Program-made: the position numbers and the translations under genes | NCBI GenBank assembly: GCA_046294735.1 | Contig: JBKBKB010000001.1 | Location: 124,001 to 188,000 of the forward strand | DNA: 64,000 bases | Source of the DNA: 34-65-8 sp046294735 | GTDB lineage: Bacteria; Pseudomonadota; Alphaproteobacteria; Sphingomonadales; Sphingomonadaceae | Direction of reading: 5' to 3' | Notes under the pieces: model-generated | Told to the model about the DNA's origin: nothing | The model's database searches: none | The model's input: the letters and a program-made list of their open reading frames with translations, nothing else | Shown: positions 27,650 through 36,657 of the stretch, piece after piece | Position numbering within the stretch: position 1 is the first letter of the stretch | Layout: each line of letters begins with the position of its first letter

Positions 27650-28513
27650 TCAGCCTGGCCAGACCCGTATGAACCGCCCGTTGCGTGACGGTTCCAGCCG
27701 GATGGTGCCGCCTGCGGGATCGCCGAAAATCTCTGGTTCGCGAAGCGGACCGCGATGGAGCAGAGACTCTGCGAGGCGGAGCGCCAGCCGGATTGCGCGG
27801 TCCCGCTCCCGCGCCAGGTCCGGCTCGATCCGCAGCTCCTGTCCGGTGAAGTATGCAAGCCCTGCAGACTGCAGCGCCCCGCCCATGGCAGAACGAATAC
27901 TGATCAACCCTGTTGAGGGAAGCGCTCCACCTCTCGCCCACGCATTCGCTTGTGCGGAAAAGCGCCCGCCCGCCAGCAGCGCCTCACCGGGCGGCCAGCC
28001 TGCCGCAGCAATCTGGGGCAGAACGTCGATCAGCCGCGCACCGAGCAGAAACTGCCCGCGCACCACCGGCAGGCTGCGGGGGGCGCCCGAGAGATGCGGA
28101 CCGGGCACCAGCACCAACGCCATGCTGCCCGTCTCCGGCAAATTCGATTCCTCCGAAAAGTCGTAATCGGGGAACCGGAACCCGGGCCTGGGTGAAACCT
28201 GAAAAACCTCAAACGTCAGACCATCCAGCACCAGTTCGAAGGACGCCCGCAGCGGCCCCGCAGGGCCGGAGATCGATGACACCAGCCCGAAATCATGGCT
28301 CAGCAGTTCCGGTGCATGAACCTGCAAGGCGCGCCGAAGTTCATCATGGGTCGTTGCCGGACCGGGCCGGAAATGGAGCCACAGCCCTGCTCGAAGGTCA
28401 TGCCCGCCCGATGTTTCCCCGCTGGCGATGACCCGCCCCCTGTTTTTCGGTCCGAACTTTTCTTGGCGAAAATCCGGACTCTCGTCGAGTCCCGCCCGCA
28501 GAGAAACGTCCAA
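27650..28513 (-). CDS. Hypothetical protein, possibly DUF4261-like
   Basis: Up to 287 residues. The first clear start in frame is a TTG at 28513, so the true N-terminus is uncertain. No signal peptide and no membrane segment. C-terminal region WPPGEALLAGGRFSAQANAWARGG and AYFTGQELRIEPD look structured and conserved-like. I do not recognise the family with confidence; a remote DUF4261-type assignment is a guess. Lies 15 bases after the flavodoxin gene on the same strand, so probably the second gene of that pair. Confidence 0.6.
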   Translation of the reverse strand: MDVSLRAGLDESPDFRQEKFGPKNRGRVIASGETSGGHDLRAGLWLHFRPGPATTHDELRRALQVHAPELLSHDFGLVSSISGPAGPLRASFELVLDGLTFEVFQVSPRPGFRFPDYDFSEESNLPETGSMALVLVPGPHLSGAPRSLPVVRGQFLLGARLIDVLPQIAAAGWPPGEALLAGGRFSAQANAWARGGALPSTGLISIRSAMGGALQSAGLAYFTGQELRIEPDLARERDRAIRLALRLAESLLHRGPLREPEIFGDPAGGTIRLEPSRNGRFIRVWPG

Positions 28514-28528
28514 ATTCGAACCATTTTC

Positions 28529-29017
28529 TCAGAAGATACCCTGTGCCAGGCCTGCGGACATGGCCGCACCCATATCACCAGCCATGGACAGATCTGCCTC
28601 ACCGACAGTCTTCGGGGCCAGAATCGCCTCGGGCGTCTGGGCAGCGAAACTGACGATGGTCCGCTCTGCCACACGGCGCAGGCGCCACCCCGTGCAGATC
28701 CGGTCAATCTGGCGCTCCGCCCCTTCACCGTCAGAGCCCGCGGCGATGATCGTGGCATAAGCCCGGCCCTCGATCCGCCCGAGCACCGGATAGTAGCAGC
28801 GGTCGAACATCTCCTTCATGGCGCCGGTCATGGCGCCGAGATTCTCCGGGCAGACGAACAGGAACCCGCCCGCCGCAAGCAGATCGTCCGGCTGGACCTG
28901 TTCGCACGACATCAGCAGGCTGCCCGCCCCGGCCCCGTCTCGCGCGGCCTGCGCCAACGCACGGGCCGCGCCGGTGCGGCTGTGCCAGACAATCAGCAAG
29001 GGCCCGTTTACACCCAT
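28529..29017 (-). CDS. Flavodoxin-like / NAD(P)H-dependent FMN reductase-like protein
   Basis: 162 residues. LLIVWHSRTGAARALAQAA near the N-terminus is the FMN phosphate loop, and FLFVCPENLGAMTGAMKEMFDRCYYPVL is the second flavin loop. Electron-transfer or reductase function likely; partner unknown. Followed closely by the hypothetical gene at 27650-28513 and divergent from recJ. Confidence 0.8.
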   Translation of the reverse strand: MGVNGPLLIVWHSRTGAARALAQAARDGAGAGSLLMSCEQVQPDDLLAAGGFLFVCPENLGAMTGAMKEMFDRCYYPVLGRIEGRAYATIIAAGSDGEGAERQIDRICTGWRLRRVAERTIVSFAAQTPEAILAPKTVGEADLSMAGDMGAAMSAGLAQGIF

Positions 29018-29108
29018 GGCGTGACCTTCTGAGGTCGGCGCCGATTGTCAACCGCCCTCGCACGGCATGGGTTTACCGATGGCATTGCCGGGCGCTAGAC
29101 CGATAGCC

Positions 29109-30896
29109 ATGGCTTCCCGCTCCATCGCTCCGGTTTTCGGTGTCACGCGCTCGATCACGGGCAAGGCGTGGCATTGGCGCGGCGGCAACATGGAATTGGG
29201 GGCGGACACGCGCGATCTCGGGAACGACATCGTTCGCCAGCTGCTGCTCTCACGCGGCGTGGCCCCTGATGACATTGAGCGGCACCGCAACCCTACCTTG
29301 CGCGATTTCCTCCCCGATCCGTCTCTGTTTCGCGACATGGATGCCGCCGCCGACCGGCTCGCCCAGGCAGTTCTGACCGGCGAAACAATCACCGTCTATG
29401 GCGACTATGACGTCGATGGAGCAACCAGCGCCGCCCTGCTCATCCGCTTGCTGCGAATGCTGGGACACGATGCCCGCTATTACATTCCCGACCGCTTGCT
29501 GGAAGGCTATGGCCCATCCGGCGAGGCACTTGTCCGGATCGCCGAGGATGGCAGCAGCCTGATCGTGACAGTCGATTGCGGCGCGATGGCACATGAAGCG
29601 CTGCAGATGGCGCATGATGCCGGGGTCGACGTGATCGTGGTTGATCATCACAAGTGCTCACCCGAACTCCCGCGCGCAGTCGCGCTGGTCAACCCAAACC
29701 GGCTGGACGAGAGTGATCAGGGCGCAGCGTACGGACATCTTGCCGCGGTGGGGGTCGCATTCCTGCTGGCAGTGGCACTGGTACGGACGCTGCGTGTGCG
29801 GGGCTTCTTCGAGGGCCGCAAGGAACCCAGTCTGATGGCTCTGCTCGATCTGGTTGCGCTGGGCACCGTCGCCGATGTTGCCGCGCTGCATGGCCTCAAC
29901 CGCGCATTCGTGGCCCAAGGGCTCAAGGTCATGGCGCGGCGCGAAGGAACCGGCATGGCCGCCCTGATCGACGCCAGCCGCCTGACCCGCGCCCCCAAGT
30001 GCAGCGATCTCGGCTTCGCGCTGGGCCCACGCATCAATGCGGGCGGGCGGGTGGGCGAATCCACGCTGGGGGTCAGGTTGCTGACAACCGAAGATCCGCT
30101 TGAAGCGCAAGCCATTGCCGCCCAGCTTTCAGATCTCAACGAAGACCGCCGGACCATCGAGGCGATGGTGCAGGAGGCCGCCGAAGCGCAACTGGCCGGT
30201 CAGCACAACCGGGCGGTTCATGTGGTCGCGGGGGAAGGCTGGCATCCGGGCGTGATCGGCATCGTTGCAGGCCGGATCAAGGAAAAGACCGGCAAGCCCT
30301 CACTGGTCATCGCACTCGACCAGGACAGCGGCCAGGGCAAGGGATCGGGTCGCTCGATTGCCGGTGTCGATCTTGGCGCGGCGATTATTGCTGCGCGCGA
30401 AATGGGCCTGCTGGTGGCCGGCGGCGGCCATGCGATGGCAGCCGGGCTGACGGTCGACGCGAGGCAGGTGGCGGCATTCTCCGACTGGCTCGATGCCCAC
30501 CTTTCGCGCGCGGTCGAACGGGCCACTGCCGAGCAGGTCATCGCCTGCGATCTGGCGCTGGCGCCGGGCGGACTGACGCCTGAACTGGTCGAATCACTTG
30601 AATGCGCCGGTCCATACGGGGTCGGATGGCCGGGGCCGCGCGTGGCAGTGGGGCCAGTCCGGCTGATCAAGGCCGACGTGGTCGGGAACAATCACCTGCG
30701 GCTGATCGCTGGCGGCCGCGATGGCCGCTCGTTCAAGGCGATGGCATTCCGGGCGGCAGACAGCGAACTGGGGCAGACGCTCCTCCATGGCGCACGCGGG
30801 TGGGCGCTGTGGCTGGTCGGGCGGGTCAAGCTGGACGATTGGGGCAGCCGCCCCGCCGCCGAGCTGCATCTGGAAGACGCTGCCTGGGCCGATTGA
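29109..30896 (+). CDS. recJ: Single-stranded-DNA-specific exonuclease RecJ
   Basis: 595 residues from ATG 29109; an in-frame ATG at 29067 would add 14 atypical residues. DHH-family motifs are all present: VYGDYDVDGATS, VTVDCG, VIVVDHHKCSPELP, LGPRINAGGRVGE, and the DHHA1 region VAGGGHAMAAGLTVD. It degrades 5' single-stranded DNA in recombination and mismatch repair. Confidence 0.96.
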   Translation: MASRSIAPVFGVTRSITGKAWHWRGGNMELGADTRDLGNDIVRQLLLSRGVAPDDIERHRNPTLRDFLPDPSLFRDMDAAADRLAQAVLTGETITVYGDYDVDGATSAALLIRLLRMLGHDARYYIPDRLLEGYGPSGEALVRIAEDGSSLIVTVDCGAMAHEALQMAHDAGVDVIVVDHHKCSPELPRAVALVNPNRLDESDQGAAYGHLAAVGVAFLLAVALVRTLRVRGFFEGRKEPSLMALLDLVALGTVADVAALHGLNRAFVAQGLKVMARREGTGMAALIDASRLTRAPKCSDLGFALGPRINAGGRVGESTLGVRLLTTEDPLEAQAIAAQLSDLNEDRRTIEAMVQEAAEAQLAGQHNRAVHVVAGEGWHPGVIGIVAGRIKEKTGKPSLVIALDQDSGQGKGSGRSIAGVDLGAAIIAAREMGLLVAGGGHAMAAGLTVDARQVAAFSDWLDAHLSRAVERATAEQVIACDLALAPGGLTPELVESLECAGPYGVGWPGPRVAVGPVRLIKADVVGNNHLRLIAGGRDGRSFKAMAFRAADSELGQTLLHGARGWALWLVGRVKLDDWGSRPAAELHLEDAAWAD

Positions 30897-30929
30897 AGCA
30901 GTTTGTGAACGATGCGTTGCAAAGCGGGG

Positions 30930-30958
30930 TTGACCGCAGGCCCGCCCGCCCCTAATTG
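30930..30958 (+). promoter_or_regulatory. Promoter of tRNA-Glu
   Basis: TTGACC at 30930-30935, exactly 17 bases, TAATTG at 30953-30958. It would start RNA about 25 bases before the mature tRNA. Confidence 0.65.
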
Positions 30959-30989
30959 CGCCGCCACGCCACCGGCCGGCAACGGCACC

Positions 30990-31064
30990 GGCCCCTTCGT
31001 CTAGCGGTTAGGACGCGGCCCTTTCACGGCTGAAACACGGGTTCGATTCCCGTAGGGGTCACCA
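30990..31064 (+). tRNA. tRNA-Glu (anticodon TTC)
   Basis: 75 bases including an encoded CCA. Acceptor GGCCCCT (30990-30996) pairs with AGGGGTC (31054-31060); the anticodon TTC is at 31023-31025 in a loop closed by CGGCC/GGCTG; the T arm is ACGGG-TTCGATT-CCCGT. All arms fold without mismatch other than G-T pairs. Confidence 0.97.
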
Positions 31065-31160
31065 CGGTGGCGGTTTCCATGAACCATTGCAGCAATCACT
31101 GGTGCTGCGGTCAATTCCGTCTTGGCGGTGTCACGTTCGAGTGGCTAGAGCACAGTCGTG

Positions 31161-32357
31161 ATGCAGCAACGCTCGCCCTTGTCCCTGCCGGGAATGACAA
31201 TCGCCGTGCTGGCGATGCTGGCGATATGGGTGGCTGGAGTAGACCCGTGGGTATGCCTTACCATCTTGCTGGTTTGGCTTGGAACCCTCTGGCTGGTGGG
31301 CAGCAATCCGCCCCCTCCACCTGAACGAACCGATGATCCTCCCATCAGCCGCGGACGGATGAGCGGGCTGATCGAGAATTCCAGCGTCCCGCTGCTGTTG
31401 CTGGAAAAGGGCCGCGTCACGGTCGCCAATCGCAGCGCACGCGAATCGCTGGGGCAGCATATCCTGGGCCAGGACGTGCGCGTGGTGTTCCGTCAGCCCG
31501 CAGCCATCAAGCTGCTGGACCGGCAAAGCTCGGGGGCGACCACGGTCAAGGGGCTGGTGCGCCGACGAGACCTCTGGCGGCTCAATCTGCAAGTTCTGTC
31601 CAAAACCCTCACAGTCGTTGAACTGGTCAACATGACGGGCGAGGCTGACATCAGCCGCGCCCATACCGATTTCGTTGCCAACGCCAGCCATGAGCTGCGC
31701 ACGCCGCTGGCCTCGATCATCGGCTACGTCGAGACCCTGCTTGAAGACGACGGCGATCTTGCCCCGGAAACGCGCAACCGGTTTCTCCGGACAATCCTGG
31801 CCGAATCGAACCGGCTGCAAAGCCTGGTCAGTGACTTGATGTCGCTGTCGCGGGTTGAAGCGGAAAAGCATGACGCACCGGGGCAAACAATCTCCTTGCG
31901 CCAACACGTGGAGCGGGCGGCCCGCGATGCGGCAGGGCCCGATCGTCAGCACCGATTGCTGATTGAAGGCGCCGGAGATTTCACCATCGAGGGCGATCCG
32001 CGCCAGATCGAACAGCTGGTCCGCAACCTGGTGGACAACGGGCTGAAATACGGTGCGGAAAGCGAATCGGTGGTGGTCACCCTCGACGAAGCCCCAAGCG
32101 GCGATGCCCGCCTGACCGTGCGTGATTTCGGGGATGGGATCGCGGCAGAACACCTGCCGCACCTGACCCGCCGGTTCTATCGCACCGATCCGGGCCGCAG
32201 CCGGGCATCGGGCGGCACGGGCCTCGGCCTCGCCATCGTGAAGCATATTGCCGAGCGGCACCGCGCACGACTGGACATCACCAGCACGCTTGGTGAAGGT
32301 ACGAGCGTGATCGTGCGCTTTCCGGTGGTGAAGACTGGTCCGGAGCCCTTGTCATGA
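31161..32357 (+). CDS. phoR: Phosphate regulon sensor histidine kinase
   Basis: 398 residues from ATG 31161 (a GTG lies just before). Two N-terminal membrane segments within residues 10-50, a PAS-like region (about 70-150), the H box FVANASHELRTPLASIIGYVETL, N box NLVDNGLKYG, and G boxes DFGDGIAAEHLPHLTRRFYR and GTGLGLAIVKHIAERH. Heads the pst operon, whose regulator phoB is at its other end. The Pho box for the next gene overlaps its stop codon. Confidence 0.93.
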   Translation: MQQRSPLSLPGMTIAVLAMLAIWVAGVDPWVCLTILLVWLGTLWLVGSNPPPPPERTDDPPISRGRMSGLIENSSVPLLLLEKGRVTVANRSARESLGQHILGQDVRVVFRQPAAIKLLDRQSSGATTVKGLVRRRDLWRLNLQVLSKTLTVVELVNMTGEADISRAHTDFVANASHELRTPLASIIGYVETLLEDDGDLAPETRNRFLRTILAESNRLQSLVSDLMSLSRVEAEKHDAPGQTISLRQHVERAARDAAGPDRQHRLLIEGAGDFTIEGDPRQIEQLVRNLVDNGLKYGAESESVVVTLDEAPSGDARLTVRDFGDGIAAEHLPHLTRRFYRTDPGRSRASGGTGLGLAIVKHIAERHRARLDITSTLGEGTSVIVRFPVVKTGPEPLS

Positions 32358-32366
32358 CAGTGTCAT
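32350..32366 (+). promoter_or_regulatory. Pho box upstream of pstC
   Basis: TGTCAT at 32350-32355 and TGTCAT at 32361-32366 are exact direct repeats 11 bases apart, the spacing of PhoB half-sites, and the second is followed by CTTATATC. It straddles the phoR stop, so PhoB can activate pstCAB-phoU separately from phoR. Confidence 0.75.
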
Positions 32367-32385
32367 CTTATATCAGCACGGGCGG

Positions 32386-32493
32386 ATGGGCGGAAATGAT
32401 ACCGCCGCAGCAACTGTGGGCTTCATGACAATCAACGAATTCCGCCTGGTGATGCCCGACGCGATCCTGCAGGCCATGGCGGCGGCGGGCTGA
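32386..32493 (+). CDS. Candidate small ORF between phoR and pstC
   Basis: 35 codons from ATG 32386, or 22 from ATG 32425. The shorter form ends in EFRLVMPDAILQAMAAAG, an amphipathic-looking helix. Its TGA overlaps the pstC ATG by one base (TGATG), which suggests translational coupling, and it lies directly downstream of the Pho box. No convincing Shine-Dalgarno precedes either ATG. No family recognised; it may be a coupling leader rather than a functional peptide. Confidence 0.4.
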   Translation: MGGNDTAAATVGFMTINEFRLVMPDAILQAMAAAG

Positions 32494-33878
32494 TGTCGGT
32501 CACGCTGCTGTTTCTGCTGGTGCTCGGCCTCGCGCTTGCGGGCTGGCTCGCTGCACGGGCCCGCGCGTGGAGTTACCAGCGCGAATTCGGGGCCCGCGCG
32601 CTTCGCTCTCTGCCCACTTACCACGCGTGGTATGTTGCGCTGTGGGTGGCCATCCCGGCGCTGGCTTTCCTTGTGCTGTGGTCGATCGTCTCGCCCCAGT
32701 TGATTCTGCAGACTGTCCTCGCAAACGATGCGGCAGCGGCACTGCCTGAATTCGGCTTCAAGCGGGAATCGATACTAGCCGAGGCCAAGGCCGCGGCGCG
32801 TGGGGCTGCGGCAGGTGTTTTCAACCCCGAGGCACAGGGCCTGATCGAACCATTCCGTGAGGCAATTGGCCAATACACCCTGATCGGGGTGGCACTGACC
32901 GTGCTGATCGCCTTCGTCGGCGGTGCGTGGTCGTTCCTGCGTCTGCGCCCCGATTTCACCGCCCGTACCAGGGTCGAACGGGCCGTCATGGCGCTGCTCC
33001 TCCTCGCATCGCTGGTGGCGATCCTCACCACGTTGGGCATTTTTGCCAGCCTGGTGTTCGAAACCGCCCGGTTTTTCGGCATGGTCAGCCCGATCGACTT
33101 CCTGTTCGGTACCCATTGGGGCCCGGATCCGATGGGCAATGCCGAGAACCCGGACGGATCGACCTATGGTGCCATTCCGCTGTTCTGGGGCACGATTTTC
33201 ATTGGCGCGATCATTGCCATGATCGTGGCCATCCCGCTCGGCCTGATGAGCGCGATCTACCTCACGCAATATGCCAACCCGCGTGTCCGGGCCTGGGTCA
33301 AGCCGATGCTGGAGATCCTGGCCGGGGTGCCAACCGTGGTTTACGGGTACTTTGCTGCACTGACGGTGGCGCCTGCGATCCGCGACATGGCGCTGGCGGC
33401 AGGCGTATCCAATCCGTCGAGTGAGAGCGCGCTGGCAGCCGGGATCGTGATGGGTGTAATGATCATCCCGTTCGTTTCCTCCATGGCCGACGATTCGATC
33501 ACCGCTGTCCCTCAGGCCATGCGCGACGGCAGCTTGGCGATGGGGGCGACCACGTCCGAAACTATTCGCCGGGTTCTGATACCGGCCGCCCTGCCCGGCA
33601 TTGTCGCAGGCGTGATGCTCGCCATCAGCCGGGCCATTGGCGAGACCATGATTGTCGTCATGGCCGCCTCGACCGCTGCCAATCTCAGCGCAAACCCGCT
33701 CGATGCGATGACCACTGTCACGGTCCAGATCGTTGCCATGCTGACCGGAGAAGGCAGTTTCGATCATCCGGCAACGCTAAGCGCCTTTGCGCTGGGCTTC
33801 GTTCTGTTCATGGTCACTCTGGCACTCAATTTCATCGCTCTGCGCGTCGTAAAGAGGTTCCGCGAGGCTTATGACTGA
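32493..33878 (+). CDS. pstC: Phosphate ABC transporter permease PstC
   Basis: 461 residues, longer than the enterobacterial protein, as usual for alphaproteobacteria: an N-terminal extension with extra membrane segments precedes the core (from about residue 200). Core landmarks are GTIFIGAIIAMIVAIPLGLMSAIYLTQYA and the EAA-type loop DDSITAVPQAMRDGSLAMGATTSETIRRV. Overlaps the small upstream ORF by 1 base and pstA by 8 bases. Confidence 0.94.
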   Translation: MSVTLLFLLVLGLALAGWLAARARAWSYQREFGARALRSLPTYHAWYVALWVAIPALAFLVLWSIVSPQLILQTVLANDAAAALPEFGFKRESILAEAKAAARGAAAGVFNPEAQGLIEPFREAIGQYTLIGVALTVLIAFVGGAWSFLRLRPDFTARTRVERAVMALLLLASLVAILTTLGIFASLVFETARFFGMVSPIDFLFGTHWGPDPMGNAENPDGSTYGAIPLFWGTIFIGAIIAMIVAIPLGLMSAIYLTQYANPRVRAWVKPMLEILAGVPTVVYGYFAALTVAPAIRDMALAAGVSNPSSESALAAGIVMGVMIIPFVSSMADDSITAVPQAMRDGSLAMGATTSETIRRVLIPAALPGIVAGVMLAISRAIGETMIVVMAASTAANLSANPLDAMTTVTVQIVAMLTGEGSFDHPATLSAFALGFVLFMVTLALNFIALRVVKRFREAYD

Positions 33879-35121
33879 GCGCGTCAACCCAACCCGCACA
33901 CCTGCGTTCGAGGCGCGGCTGAAGCAGCGTTACGCTGCCGAGCGGCGCTTCCGCGCCATTGGCCTGTCGGCGATCGTGTTTTCACTCGCAGTGCTGATTT
34001 TCCTGCTCGGGTCGATGACCCTCAATGGCATTGGCGGTTTCCAGCGCTCCGAATTGAAGGTCACGATCGACTTTGCCGAGGCTGGCCTTGCCGGTGACGC
34101 CGCCAGTCTGGCCGGCCCGGGCGGAGTGAATGCACTGGAAACGCAAGGTCTACCGCAAGTAGTCGAATTCTACGCCGAGCAATCGCTTGGCGCCGACGGG
34201 GCGGCCGGACTTGCCTCCAATGCGTGGCGCGAGGTGGGGGACGCCATTGTCGCCAATCCGGACATCCTCCGCCGAACAGCCACTTTCAACCTTCCCGCCA
34301 GTTCCGCCATCGCCTCTGCCATGCGCGGACAAGGAGATGCTGAAAGTCGGCAACTGGCAGCACGCCTCCAAAGCGAAGGCAAGCTTGCGCGCAATTTCGA
34401 CCCCGGCTTTCTCCAGCGATCGGATGCGACTGACCCCCAGCGGGTCGGCATCTGGGGGGCGCTCAAGGGCTCGATGCTGACCATGTTTGTGACGCTGATG
34501 ATCGCCTTCCCGATCGGCGTGATGGCAGCGCTCTACCTGGAGGAATACGCCCCCAAGAACCGCTGGACTGACCTGATCGAAGTCTCGATAAACAATTTGG
34601 CGGCAGTGCCGTCGATCATCTTCGGCCTGCTTGGCCTGGCAGTGTTCCTGTGGATGTTCCCGACCTATCGCTCCGCCCCGCTGATCGGCGGCCTGACGCT
34701 GGCGCTGATGACCATGCCGGTGATCGTCATTTCCGGGCGCAACGCGATCAAGGCCGTTCCGCCCTCGATCCGTGACGGGGCGCTCGCCATCGGTGCATCG
34801 CCGGTGCAGGTGGTGTTCCACCATGTCCTGCCGCTCGCCCTGCCCGGCATCCTGACCGGAACCATCATCGGCATGGCCCGCGCCCTGGGCGAGACCGCAC
34901 CTCTGCTGATGATCGGGATGCGCGCCTTCATCGCTACCCCGCCGGAAGGCTTCACCTCACCAGCCACCGTTTTGCCGGTCCAGATCTTCCTGTGGTCAGA
35001 CGAGGTCAACCAGGGCTTCGTCGAGCGCACTTCGGCTGCTATCATCGTGCTGCTGGTGTTCCTGCTGCTGATGAACGGCATCGCCATCTACCTCCGCAAC
35101 CGATTCGAGAAAAAATGGTGA
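33871..35121 (+). CDS. pstA: Phosphate ABC transporter permease PstA
   Basis: 416 residues, with an extended N-terminal domain (about 50-190) facing the periplasm that is typical of the long alphaproteobacterial form. Core segment MFVTLMIAFPIGVMAALYLEEYAPKNRWTDLIE and the loop IRDGALAIGASPVQVVFHHVLPLALPGI identify it. Overlaps pstC at its start and pstB at its end. Confidence 0.94.
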   Translation: MTERVNPTRTPAFEARLKQRYAAERRFRAIGLSAIVFSLAVLIFLLGSMTLNGIGGFQRSELKVTIDFAEAGLAGDAASLAGPGGVNALETQGLPQVVEFYAEQSLGADGAAGLASNAWREVGDAIVANPDILRRTATFNLPASSAIASAMRGQGDAESRQLAARLQSEGKLARNFDPGFLQRSDATDPQRVGIWGALKGSMLTMFVTLMIAFPIGVMAALYLEEYAPKNRWTDLIEVSINNLAAVPSIIFGLLGLAVFLWMFPTYRSAPLIGGLTLALMTMPVIVISGRNAIKAVPPSIRDGALAIGASPVQVVFHHVLPLALPGILTGTIIGMARALGETAPLLMIGMRAFIATPPEGFTSPATVLPVQIFLWSDEVNQGFVERTSAAIIVLLVFLLLMNGIAIYLRNRFEKKW

Positions 35122-35906
35122 CAGTAGTCCATCCCAATCTGGAAGATTCCGACGCCAAAATGAGCGCCCGCAATGTCTCCATCTATTACGGAGACAAGAA
35201 GGCGATCGACGAGGTATCGATCAACATTCCGACCAAGTACGTTACCGCCTTCATCGGCCCGTCGGGTTGCGGCAAGTCCACGTTCCTGCGGGCACTAAAC
35301 CGCATGAACGACACCATCGCCTCGGCCCGAGTGGAGGGCGAGATCACGCTCGACGGAGAGGATATATATCGCTCCGGCATGGATGTGGTGCAGCTGCGCG
35401 CGCGCGTCGGTATGGTGTTCCAGAAACCGAACCCCTTTCCCAAGTCAATTTATGACAACATCGCCTATGGTCCCGGCATCCACGGCCTGGCGGAGAACAA
35501 GGCCGCGCTGGACGAGATCGTGGAAACGTCTCTGCGCCGCGCCGGTCTTTGGGAAGAGGTGAAGGACCGGCTAACCGACAGCGGCACCGCTCTGTCCGGG
35601 GGACAGCAGCAACGCTTGTGCATCGCCCGCGCCATCGCGGTTGACCCGGAAGTAATCCTGATGGACGAGCCCTGCTCCGCACTCGATCCGATCGCCACAG
35701 CCAAGATCGAGGAACTGATCGACGAGCTGAGCGGCAGGTATGCTATCGTCATCGTGACCCACTCGATGCAGCAGGCCGCACGGGTCTCGCAACGAACGGC
35801 CTTTTTCCATCTCGGGAAGATGGTAGAGTATGGTCGTACAACGGACATATTTACCAATCCGCTGGAAGAGCGGACCAAGGACTACATCACTGGCCGATAC
35901 GGCTAA
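35115..35906 (+). CDS. pstB: Phosphate ABC transporter ATP-binding protein
   Basis: 263 residues from ATG 35115, which overlaps the pstA stop. Walker A FIGPSGCGKSTFLRALNRMND, Q-loop VFQKPNPFPKSIYDNIAYGP, signature LSGGQQQRLCIARAIA and Walker B VILMDEPCSALDP are PstB-specific. Powers phosphate import through PstCA. Confidence 0.97.
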   Translation: MVTVVHPNLEDSDAKMSARNVSIYYGDKKAIDEVSINIPTKYVTAFIGPSGCGKSTFLRALNRMNDTIASARVEGEITLDGEDIYRSGMDVVQLRARVGMVFQKPNPFPKSIYDNIAYGPGIHGLAENKAALDEIVETSLRRAGLWEEVKDRLTDSGTALSGGQQQRLCIARAIAVDPEVILMDEPCSALDPIATAKIEELIDELSGRYAIVIVTHSMQQAARVSQRTAFFHLGKMVEYGRTTDIFTNPLEERTKDYITGRYG

Positions 35907-35919
35907 GATACGGATTTTT

Positions 35920-36588
35920 ATGGCAGAACATACCGTCAAGGCGTTCGACGAGGACATCACCCGGCTGCGTGGCCTGATCGCCGAGATGGGCGGACTGGCC
36001 GAAGTTGCGCTGCAGGAGGCGATGGACGCGCTGGTCAAGGGCGACGACGACCTGGCGGACAAGGTCATTCGCGGCGACAAGAAGATCGATGCACTCGAAA
36101 GCGAAGTCGACAAGCTCTCGGTCCGAATCATTGCCCTGCGCGCACCGATGGCAGATGACCTGCGCGAGGTGATTGCTGCTCTCAAGATTGCCGGTGTGGT
36201 GGAACGGATCGGCGACTATTCGAAGAATATCGCCAAGGCGAGCCGCGTCATTGGGGAGCGCAAGAAGTTCGAACCGCTCACCCTTTTGCCGGCGATGGCC
36301 GATGTGGCAGGCGAAATGGTGCATGACGTGCTCACTGCCTATGCAGCTCGCGATGCCGCGCTCGCGCGCGAGGTCATCGCCACCGACGAAAAGGTGGACG
36401 CGTTTTACAATTCGATTTTTCGCAATGTTGTCACGCACATGGTCGAGAATCCTGCAACCATTTCTGCGGGCGCACAATTGCTCTTCGTGGCCCGCAATAT
36501 CGAACGCATCGGCGACCATGCGACCAATGTGGCGGAAATGGTGCATTTCGCCGCCACCGGAAACTATCCGGCCGACGAAGACAACTGA
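35920..36588 (+). CDS. phoU: Phosphate signalling protein PhoU
   Basis: 222 residues made of two repeats of the PhoU three-helix bundle with the metal-binding motifs RVIGERKKFE preceded by ERIGDYSKNIAK, and RNIERIGDHATNVAEMV in the second half. It links the Pst transporter to PhoR so that the regulon is off when phosphate is plentiful. 13 bases after pstB. Confidence 0.96.
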   Translation: MAEHTVKAFDEDITRLRGLIAEMGGLAEVALQEAMDALVKGDDDLADKVIRGDKKIDALESEVDKLSVRIIALRAPMADDLREVIAALKIAGVVERIGDYSKNIAKASRVIGERKKFEPLTLLPAMADVAGEMVHDVLTAYAARDAALAREVIATDEKVDAFYNSIFRNVVTHMVENPATISAGAQLLFVARNIERIGDHATNVAEMVHFAATGNYPADEDN

Positions 36589-36605
36589 CACCCTTTAGAT
36601 ATCTG

Positions 36606-36633
36606 TGACACAAGGGTGTCGTGAAGGTGTAAC
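36606..36633 (+). promoter_or_regulatory. Degenerate Pho-box-like repeats upstream of phoB
   Basis: TGACAC (36606), TGTCGT (36617) and TGTAAC (36628) begin at exact 11-base intervals in the 69-base gap between phoU and phoB. They match PhoB half-sites imperfectly; autoregulation of phoB is a fair inference. Confidence 0.35.
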
Positions 36634-36657
36634 ATTGCGGGGGTTAAGGGCGTTGTC

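Noticed and set aside
28300..28758. A 152-codon minus-strand frame spanning the flavodoxin/hypothetical gene junction
   Set aside because: Overlaps two better-supported genes in other frames; considered as evidence of a frameshift but the flavodoxin stop at 28529 and the following gene both look natural.
32424..32493. The phoR-pstC small ORF as a truncated pstS
   Set aside because: The sequence has no signal peptide or phosphate-binding motif; only a short helix is encoded.
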